A stretch of 43,118 bases of DNA from an uncultured Faecalibacterium sp. (GTDB taxonomy: Bacteria; Bacillota; Clostridia; Oscillospirales; Ruminococcaceae), in the NCBI GenBank assembly GCA_900765705.1, contig CAAFSR010000039.1:1-43118 (forward strand). The letters are read 5' to 3'. Positions 30,322-40,241 of this stretch are shown here, piece by piece. Numbering within the stretch: the stretch's first letter is position 1; each line of letters opens with the position of its first letter. Below the pieces are notes generated by a model. That model was given only the letters and a program-made list of their open reading frames with translations, had not been told where the DNA came from and searched no databases. A program made the translations under genes and the position numbers.

Positions 30322-30340
30322 GCGTGAAAACCATTCACGC
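30322..30340 (+). repeat. Inverted repeat (operator candidate) upstream of the TrpR-like gene
   Basis: GCGTGAA (30322-30328), 5-nt spacer, TTCACGC (30334-30340). The perfect repeat ends 7 nt before the -35 element of the regulator's promoter. Position and symmetry suggest a protein-binding site. Confidence 0.5.
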
Positions 30341-30347
30341 CCGGGTC

Positions 30348-30376
30348 TTGACTTTCACACTTTGAAGTGCTAAAGT
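30348..30376 (+). promoter_or_regulatory. Promoter of the TrpR-like gene
   Basis: TTGACT (30348-30353), 17-nt spacer, extended -10 TGC-TAAAGT (30371-30376). Confidence 0.7.
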
Positions 30377-30446
30377 AGTGACAGGAAGAATATCCCGTGC
30401 GGCAGCACCGTCTGTTTTGCCCGCTGCTATAATAAGGAGAAAGAAC

Positions 30447-30755
30447 ATGGCTGAAAAAAATTCCAGAAGAAACGAGACTACGGACGCGCTCTTTGATGCC
30501 ATCCTCAGTCTGGAAAGCCGGGAAGAGTGCTACGCCTTTTTTGAGGATCTGTGCACCGTAAAGGAGATCTCGGATATGGCACAGCGCCTGCAGGCTGCAA
30601 AGCTGCTGCTGGACGGCGCTACCTATGAGCAGATCGTCAAGGCGGTGGAGATCAGCACCGCCACCATCAGCCGCATCAACCGCTGCATCCAGTACGGCTC
30701 CGGCGGCTACCGCGATACCGTCGAGAAGGTGCGTGCGCAGGCAGAAAACCAGTAA
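30447..30755 (+). CDS. YerC/YecD family TrpR-related DNA-binding protein
   Basis: A 102-aa helical protein of the TrpR superfamily. Residues ~10-50 carry the family's LFDAILSLESREECYAFFEDLCTVKEI and MAQRLQAAKLL. The helix-turn-helix lies around residues 58-82 (TYEQIVKAVEISTATISRINR), and YGSGGYRD follows. Unlike enterobacterial TrpR no tryptophan ligand is established for YerC, so the effector is open. The ATG at 30447 has AAGGAGA upstream. An inverted repeat stands just before its promoter, which could allow autoregulation. The gene diverges from the T-box-cstA unit. Confidence 0.9.
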   Translation: MAEKNSRRNETTDALFDAILSLESREECYAFFEDLCTVKEISDMAQRLQAAKLLLDGATYEQIVKAVEISTATISRINRCIQYGSGGYRDTVEKVRAQAENQ

Positions 30756-30814
30756 CAGCGGCACACGCCGTGGCATAGGATAGGGCACACAACCGGAAAG
30801 GAAGGTTTTGCCCT

Positions 30815-31141
30815 ATGATGATCGATACACCCTGCGCCCGTTCTCAGTGTCCGGAAATGCCCAAAGTCAGTCTGGATCAGGCTGTTGTAGACCTGATGGA
30901 GAGCATCGCCCTGCAGGAAACGGCTCTCAGTCATATCCTGTGTGCCGAAAGCAAAAAGATGCAGAAGGCCATGGATCTGGATGGTCTGGATCTTTGCAAG
31001 CTGCTGGAGGTGAACGATTCCGCCACCAACATGGTGCACGCCGTAGCAAACCTTGAGCTGGTGCTCAAGGATAAGCTGGAATTCGTTTCCAACAACCTCT
31101 ACGTCCCCGGGGACAGCAGCTGCGCATCGCCTGTGCAGTAA
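30815..31141 (+). CDS. Uncharacterised 108-aa protein
   Basis: The ATG at 30815 (a second Met follows) is preceded by AAAGGAAGG, so translation looks real. The protein is mostly helical: VVDLMESIALQETALSHIL (residues ~24-42), AESKKMQKAM, LLEVNDSATNMV, and a final LELVLKDKLEFVSNNLY. From memory, a similar pattern (ALxHIxNAEGEK, then a VNxSVxxTL helix and a KLExV helix) occurs in clostridial and bacillar surface or spore-associated proteins; this was not checked. N-terminal cysteines (CARSQC) and one more in the centre are present. It lies 59 nt after the TrpR-like gene without a clear promoter and may be co-transcribed. Function unknown. Confidence 0.7.
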   Translation: MMIDTPCARSQCPEMPKVSLDQAVVDLMESIALQETALSHILCAESKKMQKAMDLDGLDLCKLLEVNDSATNMVHAVANLELVLKDKLEFVSNNLYVPGDSSCASPVQ

Positions 31142-31189
31142 CGCATTTGTGTGGGACGCGCTCCGCAACAATTCAACCTGTGAAAATGA

Positions 31190-31221
31190 AATGCCGGGCA
31201 GCCTACAGGCTGCCCGGCATT
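31190..31221 (+). other. 15-bp perfect hairpin after the 108-aa protein gene
   Basis: Arms 31190-31204 and 31207-31221 with a 2-nt centre, embraced by a further AACCTG (31175-31180)/CAGGTT (31231-31236) pairing. There is no T run directly after it, so it may protect the mRNA 3' end rather than terminate. Confidence 0.6.
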
Positions 31222-31294
31222 GCGCTGATAACAGGTTATTTCTTCTGATGATATCCGGAGCGCACGCGGAGGATATTCTGGAGCGTTCTGCCGC

Positions 31295-31339
31295 AAGGGA
31301 GACTGTTGCGCAAAATACGGCGCAGCGGCCTCCCTTTTT
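31295..31339 (+). terminator. Terminator of the TrpR-like/108-aa unit
   Basis: AAGGGAG (31295-31301) pairs with CTCCCTT (31330-31336) and TGCGC with GCGCA further in; TTT follows. Confidence 0.7.
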
Positions 31340-31381
31340 ATGAAAATTCTGCATAAGAGACAGAAAAATCTTTTGTTGGAA

Positions 31382-31410
31382 TTGCTGATGTATCAAATCT
31401 GTGCTATACT
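31382..31410 (+). promoter_or_regulatory. Promoter of the HAD hydrolase gene
   Basis: TTGCTG (31382-31387), 17-nt spacer, extended -10 TGC-TATACT (31405-31410). Confidence 0.65.
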
Positions 31411-31446
31411 ATAGGATGTATCACCGCGAAAGTGAGGAATAAAACA

Positions 31447-32100
31447 TTGCTGCATTATGATGCAATTCTTTTTGATGTGGACGGAACACTGATCGATTCT
31501 GCCCCCGGTATCATTCATACATTGCAAGAGGTTTTCTGCACCATGGGTGTGGATGTATCCGGCGTAAACCTGCGCCGCTATCTGGGCCCGCCGCTGCGCA
31601 AAAGCTTCGGTGAGCATTTCACTGACCCGGCGCTGATCGAAAAAGCTACCGATCTTTACCGCACAAGCTATGCGGTGAAGGGCAGCCACGAGTGTGCCGT
31701 GTTCCCGGGCGTTCAGCAGATGCTGCAGCGCCTGAAGGAGGCCGGCTTTCTCCTGTGCACTGCAACCTCCAAGCCTACCAAGGTTGTCACGCCTATTCTG
31801 GAAGAACAGGGGCTGGCACAGTATTTTGATTTTATCGGCGGTGCCTCCATGGACGAGAGCCGGGACACCAAGACCGAGGTCGTGCGTTATGTGCTCAGCC
31901 AGCCTGCTTTGCAGGGCAAGCGTGTGCTGATGGTGGGCGACCGCAACGACGATATGCGGGGCGCTGCCGACTGCGGTCTGGATGCTGCCGGTGTGCTGTA
32001 CGGTTACGGCAGCCGGGAAGAACTGGAAGCTTTCCATCCGGTGCTGCTGGCCGAAAGCTGCGCCGACCTTACCGACCGGCTGCTAGCAGCCCGGGCATGA
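31447..32100 (+). CDS. HAD-superfamily hydrolase, phosphoglycolate phosphatase-like
   Basis: A ~217-aa HAD phosphatase. Motif I FDVDGT gives nucleophile D10 and acid/base D12; motif II is CTATSKP; motif IV is MVGDRNDDM. A helical cap (roughly residues 20-85) makes it subfamily IA, like Gph or 5'-nucleotidase-type enzymes; the substrate is not predictable. The start is uncertain. TTG at 31447 has GTGAGGA at a good distance, while GTG at 31432 would add five residues but overlaps that ribosome binding site. The next gene starts 39 nt after the stop. Confidence 0.85.
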   Translation: MLHYDAILFDVDGTLIDSAPGIIHTLQEVFCTMGVDVSGVNLRRYLGPPLRKSFGEHFTDPALIEKATDLYRTSYAVKGSHECAVFPGVQQMLQRLKEAGFLLCTATSKPTKVVTPILEEQGLAQYFDFIGGASMDESRDTKTEVVRYVLSQPALQGKRVLMVGDRNDDMRGAADCGLDAAGVLYGYGSREELEAFHPVLLAESCADLTDRLLAARA

Positions 32101-32139
32101 CAGGAAGTTTCATTCCTTCGGAAGGAGAATGGATAGAAT

Positions 32140-34032
32140 ATGAGAAGCAATAACCAAAAGGAGAATCAGGCGCTGACCCCGATGCAAAAGCAGGCGGTGC
32201 TGGTGTGCATCGTGTGTGCACTGGCGGCACTGTTGACCATCGGCATCACCCTTACCATGCTCAAGCGGGGCAAGACCTCGACGGAGCAGCCGGGGGATTC
32301 CTCCATGGATACCCCCGCGCCCGCCCCGGACGGGGAGGAGGATATCTCTGATCATTACCAGATCAACCAGACCTCCAGCGCGCTGCTTACCGAGACTGCC
32401 GATGCCGGGAATGCCTATCAGGAGCAGACCCTTTTTATCGGCGATTCCAACACGGTGCGTCTGTACGCCAACGGCCTGATCTCGCTGCAGCAGTTCTGCG
32501 CCAAGGAGGGCATTGGCACGGGTGCGGCGCTGAACGAAGGCATCGTCACTTTTAAGCGGGACGATAACCGCTACACCATCGCGCAGGCGGTTGCAAAAAT
32601 GAAGCCCCGCCGGGTGGTCATCATGCTGGGCACCAACGACAACGGCATGAGCACCGAGGACTTTATCGGCAACTACACCGCGCTCGTGCAGGCCATTCAG
32701 GCCAGCTACCCTTATACCGATATCATCGTCAACACGGTGCCGCCGGTGCCGTCCAACCACTCCAACTACCCTAACATGGATCAGACCCGTATTGATGATT
32801 TCAACATGGCGCTGCTGACCATGTGTGAGCAGCTTGGGGTCAAGTTCCTCAACTCGGCCGAGGCACTGAAGGACGCCAACGGCTACGGCAACGTGGATTA
32901 CTACCAGAGCGGGGACATCCACCTCAAGCCTGCAGGCCTGAAGGCGCTGCTGAAGTACCTGCGCACCCACGCCTACGAGAGCGAGGATCGCCGCCCGGAT
33001 ACCAGCAACATCCCCACCCGCGCCGAGTATACCGCCAACCCCAGCTCTGCGGTGGAAGCACCCAGCAGCTCGGAGGCGGCTTCCTCCTCCGCTGAGGAAG
33101 AGCTGCAGTATCAGGCCGGTTACCGGGTAGATAAATCCGGCGGCGGCTCTCTGATCTGCGGTGAGGAGAGCGGCAAGTCCATTGCGGTCAAGGTGACCAG
33201 CGCCACCCAGAGCGTAACCGTTACCGCTGTGCCGGAGGACGGCTATGTATTCGTCAAGTGGAGCGATGGTGTGACCAAGCGCACCCGTACCGATACCAAT
33301 TTTGATCAGAATGTGGATGTGACCGCGGTGTTTGCAGCCGCTTCCATCCAGATCAGCACCAGCGGCAAGGCTGTGCTGGGGGACTCCTACACCTTCAAGG
33401 CTACCCTCAAGGGCAAGTATCTGGATGCTTCCAGCATCCGCTGGTATGTCAACGGCAGCGAGGTGACGCAGGCCGCCGGCAAGACCACCGTTAAGGGCGA
33501 GGTAGACCCCTCCATGCTGGGTGCTACCTTCCGGGTATACGCCACCGCCAGCTACAACGATTGCACTGTGACCAGCAACAAGCTGGAGCTTGCGGTCAGC
33601 GGTGCGCCGTCCAGCTCGTCTACCGGCACCGGCAGCTCCGGCAATAGCAGCACCGGTTCTTCCTCCGGCTCGTCCGGAGCTACATCCGCTTCCTCCAAGG
33701 AGGATAAGCCTGCTTCCTCTAAAGACGAATCCTCTGCCTCCAAGGAGGAGAAGCCTGCTTCGTCCAAAGAAGAGAAGCCCGCTTCCTCTTCTTCGAACGG
33801 AACGAGCGAGAGCACCGGCAGCTCCTCTAAGGAGGAAAAGCCTGCTTCTTCTCCGGCCTCTTCCAAGGAAGAAAAGCCCGCCTCTTCTTCCACTTCTTCC
33901 AAGGAGGAAAAGCCCGGCTCTTCTTCTCAGAGCAGCGCCTCCGCTAAGGAAGAGCATCCTGCATCCTCTAAAGAGGAAAAGTCTGCTTCCTCCAAGACCG
34001 AGGCCAGCGCCAGCAAGGAAGCTGAGAACTGA
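32140..34032 (+). CDS. Cell-surface SGNH/GDSL hydrolase with InlB-like repeat and Ser/Lys/Glu tail
   Basis: A 630-aa protein. A membrane anchor at residues ~18-42 follows a short basic cytoplasmic start. An acidic/Pro linker leads to an SGNH hydrolase domain (~90-275): S103 in FIGDSNT, G164 and N166 in LGTNDNG, H261 in SGDIHLKPAG. The aspartate is D259, two residues before the His instead of the usual three. Then come a Ser-rich linker, a divergent InlB B-repeat-like module (~335-400, DGYVFVKWSDG), an Ig-like stretch (IRWYVNGSEV), and a low-complexity tail of SSKEEKPAS repeats (~500-630). It probably acts outside the membrane on acylated wall sugars or glycans. ATG 32140 has AAGGAG upstream. 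Confidence 0.85.
   Translation: MRSNNQKENQALTPMQKQAVLVCIVCALAALLTIGITLTMLKRGKTSTEQPGDSSMDTPAPAPDGEEDISDHYQINQTSSALLTETADAGNAYQEQTLFIGDSNTVRLYANGLISLQQFCAKEGIGTGAALNEGIVTFKRDDNRYTIAQAVAKMKPRRVVIMLGTNDNGMSTEDFIGNYTALVQAIQASYPYTDIIVNTVPPVPSNHSNYPNMDQTRIDDFNMALLTMCEQLGVKFLNSAEALKDANGYGNVDYYQSGDIHLKPAGLKALLKYLRTHAYESEDRRPDTSNIPTRAEYTANPSSAVEAPSSSEAASSSAEEELQYQAGYRVDKSGGGSLICGEESGKSIAVKVTSATQSVTVTAVPEDGYVFVKWSDGVTKRTRTDTNFDQNVDVTAVFAAASIQISTSGKAVLGDSYTFKATLKGKYLDASSIRWYVNGSEVTQAAGKTTVKGEVDPSMLGATFRVYATASYNDCTVTSNKLELAVSGAPSSSSTGTGSSGNSSTGSSSGSSGATSASSKEDKPASSKDESSASKEEKPASSKEEKPASSSSNGTSESTGSSSKEEKPASSPASSKEEKPASSSTSSKEEKPGSSSQSSASAKEEHPASSKEEKSASSKTEASASKEAEN
33690..34029 (+). repeat. Degenerate tandem repeat encoding SSKEEKPAS units
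   Basis: About ten imperfect copies of a TCCTCCAAGGAGGAAAAGCC-like unit encode the Ser/Lys/Glu/Pro tail of the SGNH protein. The copies differ at third codon positions and in spacing, so the array looks old or selected at protein level. Slippage and copy-number variation are plausible. Confidence 0.75.
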
Positions 34033-34087
34033 GGGCACATTCCGCCGCCGCGCCGCATAGGCTGGCGTGAGAGGAAGGTGGAGCCCT

Positions 34088-34309
34088 ATGTACTGGCAAG
34101 AGATGCGCACGCCCGCCCTGCCCGGCGAGTATGACGTGCCCGATGGCAGCGTGGATTACTACGACACCGATTGGGAAAACGTGGATAACAGCGCGCTGGA
34201 GGAAGAAATGCAGAAATGCCGTCTGACGCCCTGCGAGGGAAAGACAACGTGCCCGGATAATACCCCGGTACAAACAGACCTGTCTGCGTATGAAATCGTT
34301 TCTGAATAA
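34088..34309 (+). CDS. Uncharacterised 73-aa acidic protein
   Basis: ATG 34088 is preceded by GGAAGGTGGAG, a good ribosome binding site, 55 nt after the SGNH gene. The protein starts MYWQEMRTPALPGEYDVP, is rich in Asp/Glu (VDYYDTDWENVDN) and has two cysteines (KCRLTPC) plus a third in TTCPD. There is no membrane segment or known motif. It is followed by a hairpin. It may be the last gene of the HAD-SGNH unit. Function unknown; a chance frame is less likely given the ribosome binding site and clean spacing. Confidence 0.55.
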   Translation: MYWQEMRTPALPGEYDVPDGSVDYYDTDWENVDNSALEEEMQKCRLTPCEGKTTCPDNTPVQTDLSAYEIVSE

Positions 34310-34310
34310 C

Positions 34311-34350
34311 GGGAAGCCAGCTCTGCCGGGGGTGGGGCTGGCTTCTCCCT
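34311..34350 (+). terminator. Terminator after the 73-aa protein gene
   Basis: GAAGCCAGC (34313-34321) pairs with GCTGGCTTC (34337-34345), extended by flanking GGG/CCC. The T tail is poor (TCTCCCTGTTG). Confidence 0.5.
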
Positions 34351-34394
34351 GTTGATATACCAAGTGGGAAATGCTGAAAAGAAAGTGAGATACT

Positions 34395-35135
34395 ATGGCA
34401 AAATATTATTGCATCCTGTTCGATGCGGACAATACGCTGCTCAACTTTGATGCAGCAGAAAACAAGGCACTGGCCGAAACACTGGTGAATTACGGCATCG
34501 AGCCGGATGCCGAGACCGTGCAGACCTACCGCACCATCAATGAGGAGCTGTGGCGGCAGCTGGAAAAAGGCCAGATCCGCCGCGATAAACTGTTCAACGA
34601 GCGGTTTGGCCGCTTTTTAAAGGCCATCAATGCCGCAGGTGACGGCGCGGAGATGAACCGCTACTATCTGGACCGGCTCTCCACCCACCCGGACCTGATG
34701 GGCCCGGAGGTGCTGGATGTGCTGCGCGAGCTTTCCGAGGTGGCTACGCTGGCCATCGTCAGCAACGGTGCACAGAAGGTGCAGTCCAGCCGTCTGGCGG
34801 AAAGCGGTGTGCTGGATTTTATGGAGGATGTGTTCATCTCCGAGAAAATGGGCTGCGAAAAGCCCAATGCCCGCATCTTTGATGCCGCCCTGCGCGCGCT
34901 GGGCGTGGAGAACCGGGAGCACGTTCTGATGGTAGGCGACAGCCTGCCCAGCGATATTCAGGGCGGCCTCAACGCCGGGCTGGATACCTGCTGGTACAAC
35001 CCCAGCCATGCTGAGAACCCCGGCAAGGTGATCCCTACTTACGAGATCGCCAGTCTGGAGGAGCTGTACCCGCTGGTGATGGAGCAGGAGGAGCTGGCCA
35101 ACGTTGGCCAGAAGAACCGCCGCCACCAGTGCTGA
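34395..35135 (+). CDS. YjjG family noncanonical pyrimidine nucleotidase (HAD superfamily)
   Basis: A 246-aa HAD hydrolase. Motif I FDADNTLLNFD gives D10 and D12; motif II is IVSNGA; the lysine lies in GCEKPNARIF; motif IV is MVGDSLPSDIQGG. The cap has ELWRQLEKGQIRRDKLFNERF, the segment typical of YjjG/YfnB enzymes. These hydrolyse nucleoside monophosphates, including non-canonical pyrimidines, to protect DNA from mutagenic precursors. ATG 34395 has only a weak AAAGTGAG upstream. The ABC-F gene starts 34 nt downstream. Confidence 0.87.
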   Translation: MAKYYCILFDADNTLLNFDAAENKALAETLVNYGIEPDAETVQTYRTINEELWRQLEKGQIRRDKLFNERFGRFLKAINAAGDGAEMNRYYLDRLSTHPDLMGPEVLDVLRELSEVATLAIVSNGAQKVQSSRLAESGVLDFMEDVFISEKMGCEKPNARIFDAALRALGVENREHVLMVGDSLPSDIQGGLNAGLDTCWYNPSHAENPGKVIPTYEIASLEELYPLVMEQEELANVGQKNRRHQC

Positions 35136-35169
35136 AACCTGAAAAAAGAACGGATAACGGATCAAAATT

Positions 35170-37065
35170 ATGCTGATACATTTGGAAAAACTGGGTAAGA
35201 CCTTTGGCGAAAAGGTGGTGCTGCACGATGTGACCGCCAGTGTCGAGCGGGAGGACCGCATTGGCATTGTGGGACAAAACGGCGCAGGCAAAACCACCCT
35301 GCTCAAGATCCTTACTGGCGAATATCAGGACTATGAGGGCGAGTTCAGCGTGACCCACGGGGTAACGCTGGGCTATCTGGAGCAGAACGCAAAGCTGGAT
35401 GCCACGCTGGATATCTACGGCGAGATGCGCGCTACCTTTGCTCCGGTGCTGGATGCCATGGCACAGATGCAGATTCTGGAGCGCCGCATGGCTGCCCAGC
35501 CGGATAATGCCGATCTGCTGGCACAGCACGATGCTCTGCAGAATATTGTGGACGCTGCCGACGGCTACAACATGGATGTGAACATCAAAAAGGTGCTGTC
35601 CGGTATGGGCTTTGCGCAGGATACATGGCAAAAGAACATTGCGGTGCTCTCCGGCGGCGAGCTGACAAGACTGCGTCTGGCAAAGCTGCTGCTGGAAAAG
35701 CCGGATGTTCTCATTCTGGACGAGCCCACCAACCACTTGGATTTTGCTACCATGGAATGGTTGGAAAATTACCTCAAGGGCTACTCCGGTGCTGTGCTGG
35801 TGGTCAGCCACGACCGCTATTTCCTCGATAATGTGTGTACAAAAATCTGGGAGGTGTCCTTCCAGACCATGACCACCTACAAGGGCAACTTCTCGGCCTA
35901 TCTGCCCCAGAAGGAGGCCGCCGATGCCCTGCGCCAGAAGCAGCACGATGCCGACGTGGCACTGGCTGAAAAGCTGCAGGACTATGTGGACCGCAACCTT
36001 GTGCGCGCTTCCACCACCAAAATGGCGCAGAGCCGCCGCAAGCAGCTGGAAAAACTGGAGATCACCGAGGCACCCAAGGACGAGACCAACCAGCTGAAAT
36101 TCCGTTTTGAATATGACGTAGAGCCGTGGAACGAGCTGGTGATGCTGAAAAACCTCAGCATCAGGATCGGGGAGCGCACCCTGCTGGAACCCTTTACCTA
36201 CACGGTCTGCCGCGGGCAGCGGCTCATTATTGCCGGCCCCAACGGTGCAGGCAAATCCACCCTGATGCAGGTGCTGGACGGCAAGCGCCGCCCCTCCGGC
36301 GGCATGGTACGGCTGGGCACCGGGGCGCGTCCCAGCATTTTTGCCCAGCAGCAGAACCGTCTGGGGCAGGGCAGGGTCATTGATGTCATCTGGAACAAGT
36401 ACCCCCGCATGACCGAGCTGGAGGTGCGCAGCCATCTGGCAAAGCTGGGTTTTAGAGGCGAGACTGTGTTCAAGCCCTGCGAGGCGTTGTCCGGCGGCGA
36501 GCTGGCGCGTCTGCGCTTTGCAGAGATCGTGCTGGAACGCCCGAACCTTTTGTTTCTGGACGAGCCCACCAACCACTTGGACATCTACACCCGCGAGAAC
36601 CTGACCGAGGCGCTGATGGCTTACACCGGCACCCTGCTGCTGGTCACCCACGACCGTCACCTGATGAACAGTCTGGCTTGCCCCATCCTCTACCTTGAGG
36701 ACGGCAAGGCGGTGCTTTACCCCAGTTACGATGCCCTGATGGGCCGCGCCGCCCCGGTGCAGGCTACCCAGAAGGCTGCCGAGCCCGCCAAGACCGGCTA
36801 CGGTAAGGAGCAGCGCCGCCGTCGCGCTGAGCTGCGCGCCAAGATCAAGGCCTGCGAGGACGAGATGGAGGCCTGCGGCGCACGCGAGGTAGAGCTGGAC
36901 AACGAGATCAACTCCCCGGAGGTTTACAACGACCCCGACCTGCTGCGGCAGAAAAGCGATGAACTGAGCGACCTGCGCTTCCATCAGGAGGAACTGTTTG
37001 CCGCATGGGAAGCCGCTATGGAAGAGCAGGAAGCCTACGAGCAGGCGCAGCAGCCGGAAGAATAA
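35170..37065 (+). CDS. ABC-F family ATPase
   Basis: A 631-aa protein with two ABC ATPase domains and no membrane helices. The first has Walker A GQNGAGKTT (K41) and LSGGELTRLRLAKLLL with LILDEPTNHLD. The linker is the charged interdomain arm (DVALAEKLQDYVDR..MAQSRRKQLEKLE). The second has GPNGAGKST (K362) and LSGGELARLRFAEIVL with LFLDEPTNHLD. A C-terminal coiled coil (~545-631) is rich in Glu/Gln/Lys. ABC-F proteins act on the ribosome E site as translation factors or antibiotic-resistance factors. This one has the look of a housekeeping YdiF/Uup-type member. The ATG at 35170 lacks a clear ribosome binding site. Confidence 0.92.
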   Translation: MLIHLEKLGKTFGEKVVLHDVTASVEREDRIGIVGQNGAGKTTLLKILTGEYQDYEGEFSVTHGVTLGYLEQNAKLDATLDIYGEMRATFAPVLDAMAQMQILERRMAAQPDNADLLAQHDALQNIVDAADGYNMDVNIKKVLSGMGFAQDTWQKNIAVLSGGELTRLRLAKLLLEKPDVLILDEPTNHLDFATMEWLENYLKGYSGAVLVVSHDRYFLDNVCTKIWEVSFQTMTTYKGNFSAYLPQKEAADALRQKQHDADVALAEKLQDYVDRNLVRASTTKMAQSRRKQLEKLEITEAPKDETNQLKFRFEYDVEPWNELVMLKNLSIRIGERTLLEPFTYTVCRGQRLIIAGPNGAGKSTLMQVLDGKRRPSGGMVRLGTGARPSIFAQQQNRLGQGRVIDVIWNKYPRMTELEVRSHLAKLGFRGETVFKPCEALSGGELARLRFAEIVLERPNLLFLDEPTNHLDIYTRENLTEALMAYTGTLLLVTHDRHLMNSLACPILYLEDGKAVLYPSYDALMGRAAPVQATQKAAEPAKTGYGKEQRRRRAELRAKIKACEDEMEACGAREVELDNEINSPEVYNDPDLLRQKSDELSDLRFHQEELFAAWEAAMEEQEAYEQAQQPEE

Positions 37066-37080
37066 AGGAGCGTATCCTCT

Positions 37081-37626
37081 ATGCCTAAAAATCACCGCAA
37101 CTATCAAAAAACACGGCACATCGCCCTGTCTGGCCTGCTGTTTGCGCTGGCTATGGCGCTTTCCTTCATCGAGGGCACGCTGGTCATCCCCGGGCTTTTG
37201 CCGGGCATGAAGCTGGGCCTTGCCAACATCGTGGTCATGTATGCGCTGTTCTTTATGGGGCCCCGGCAGGCGCTGGTGCTGGACGTGCTCAAGGCGCTGT
37301 TCGTTTTTCTGGTCTCCGGCTTCACGGCGGGCTTCCTCTCGCTGTGCGGCGGGCTCTTGTCCCTTGCGGTGATGTGGGTGCTGTACTATCTTTTGCCGGT
37401 GCGCCCCACATGGTTTATCCTGTCGGTCTGCGGTGCGTTGGCCCATAATGTGGGGCAGCTGCTGGGCGCAGGGGTCATCATCTCCTCGTCCCTGTCCCTG
37501 TATTATGCACCGGTCATGCTGGTGATGGGGCTTGTCATGGGCGCGCTCACCTCGGTCACCTTGCGTGCCATTCTGCCCGCGCTGGGCAAGATGGGCTTCA
37601 ACACCCATGAAAACCGCCCCGAATGA
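37081..37626 (+). CDS. Gx transporter family / heptaprenyl diphosphate synthase component I-like membrane protein
   Basis: A 181-aa membrane protein with five to six hydrophobic helices (PF07456-type). The start MPKNHRNYQKTRHIALSGLL is followed by IEGTLVIPGLLPGMKLGLANIV, a family hallmark. An ALAHNVGQLLGA helix lies near residue 118. The family is often annotated as HepS/HepT component I but resembles S components of ECF-type transporters, so a vitamin or precursor uptake role is also possible. The ribosome binding site AAGGAG overlaps the stop region of the ABC-F gene, so the two are probably translationally linked. Confidence 0.85.
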   Translation: MPKNHRNYQKTRHIALSGLLFALAMALSFIEGTLVIPGLLPGMKLGLANIVVMYALFFMGPRQALVLDVLKALFVFLVSGFTAGFLSLCGGLLSLAVMWVLYYLLPVRPTWFILSVCGALAHNVGQLLGAGVIISSSLSLYYAPVMLVMGLVMGALTSVTLRAILPALGKMGFNTHENRPE

Positions 37627-37633
37627 CCGACCA

Positions 37634-37664
37634 TTCCGGCCGGGCAGTTGCATTTTGGCCGGAA
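37634..37664 (+). repeat. Inverted repeat bracketing the lon -35 element
   Basis: TTCCGGCC (37634-37641) and GGCCGGAA (37657-37664), perfect 8-bp arms with a 15-nt spacer that contains the -35 (37648-37653). Candidate operator. Confidence 0.45.
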
Positions 37665-37675
37665 ATCTGTATAAT
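37648..37675 (+). promoter_or_regulatory. Promoter of the lon-engB-methyltransferase-hslO unit
   Basis: TTGCAT (37648-37653), 16-nt spacer, consensus TATAAT (37670-37675), 92 nt before lon. No CIRCE element was found. Confidence 0.65.
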
Positions 37676-37766
37676 AAGGAAACAACTGTATTTTTATCAA
37701 AAAGACCCCAAAGGATAGAGCTGCCGCAGTATGGGAACGCGAGCGGCAGTCGGGAGGTGTTTGTAT

Positions 37767-40220
<2,454 letters not shown>

Positions 40221-40241
40221 AAAAACAGAAAGGAACACTCC

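Larger units (their letters stand above)
31142..31446. other. 305-nt intergenic region with two hairpins and a promoter
   Basis: It holds a 15-bp perfect hairpin, a terminator with T run, and the promoter of the next HAD gene. No coding frame is supported. Confidence 0.6.

Noticed and set aside
30428..30433. Extra TATAAT just before the TrpR-like gene
   Set aside because: A transcript from it would start at or inside the ribosome binding site, and no -35 is in place; the promoter at 30,348-30,376 is better.
33690..34029. CRISPR-like array
   Set aside because: The repeats are short, imperfect, in frame and without unique spacers; they encode a Ser/Lys/Glu tail.
32110..34110. Long minus-strand frame opposite the SGNH hydrolase gene
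   Set aside because: Its Arg/Gly/Leu repeats simply mirror the repeat tail of the true gene; no start signal.
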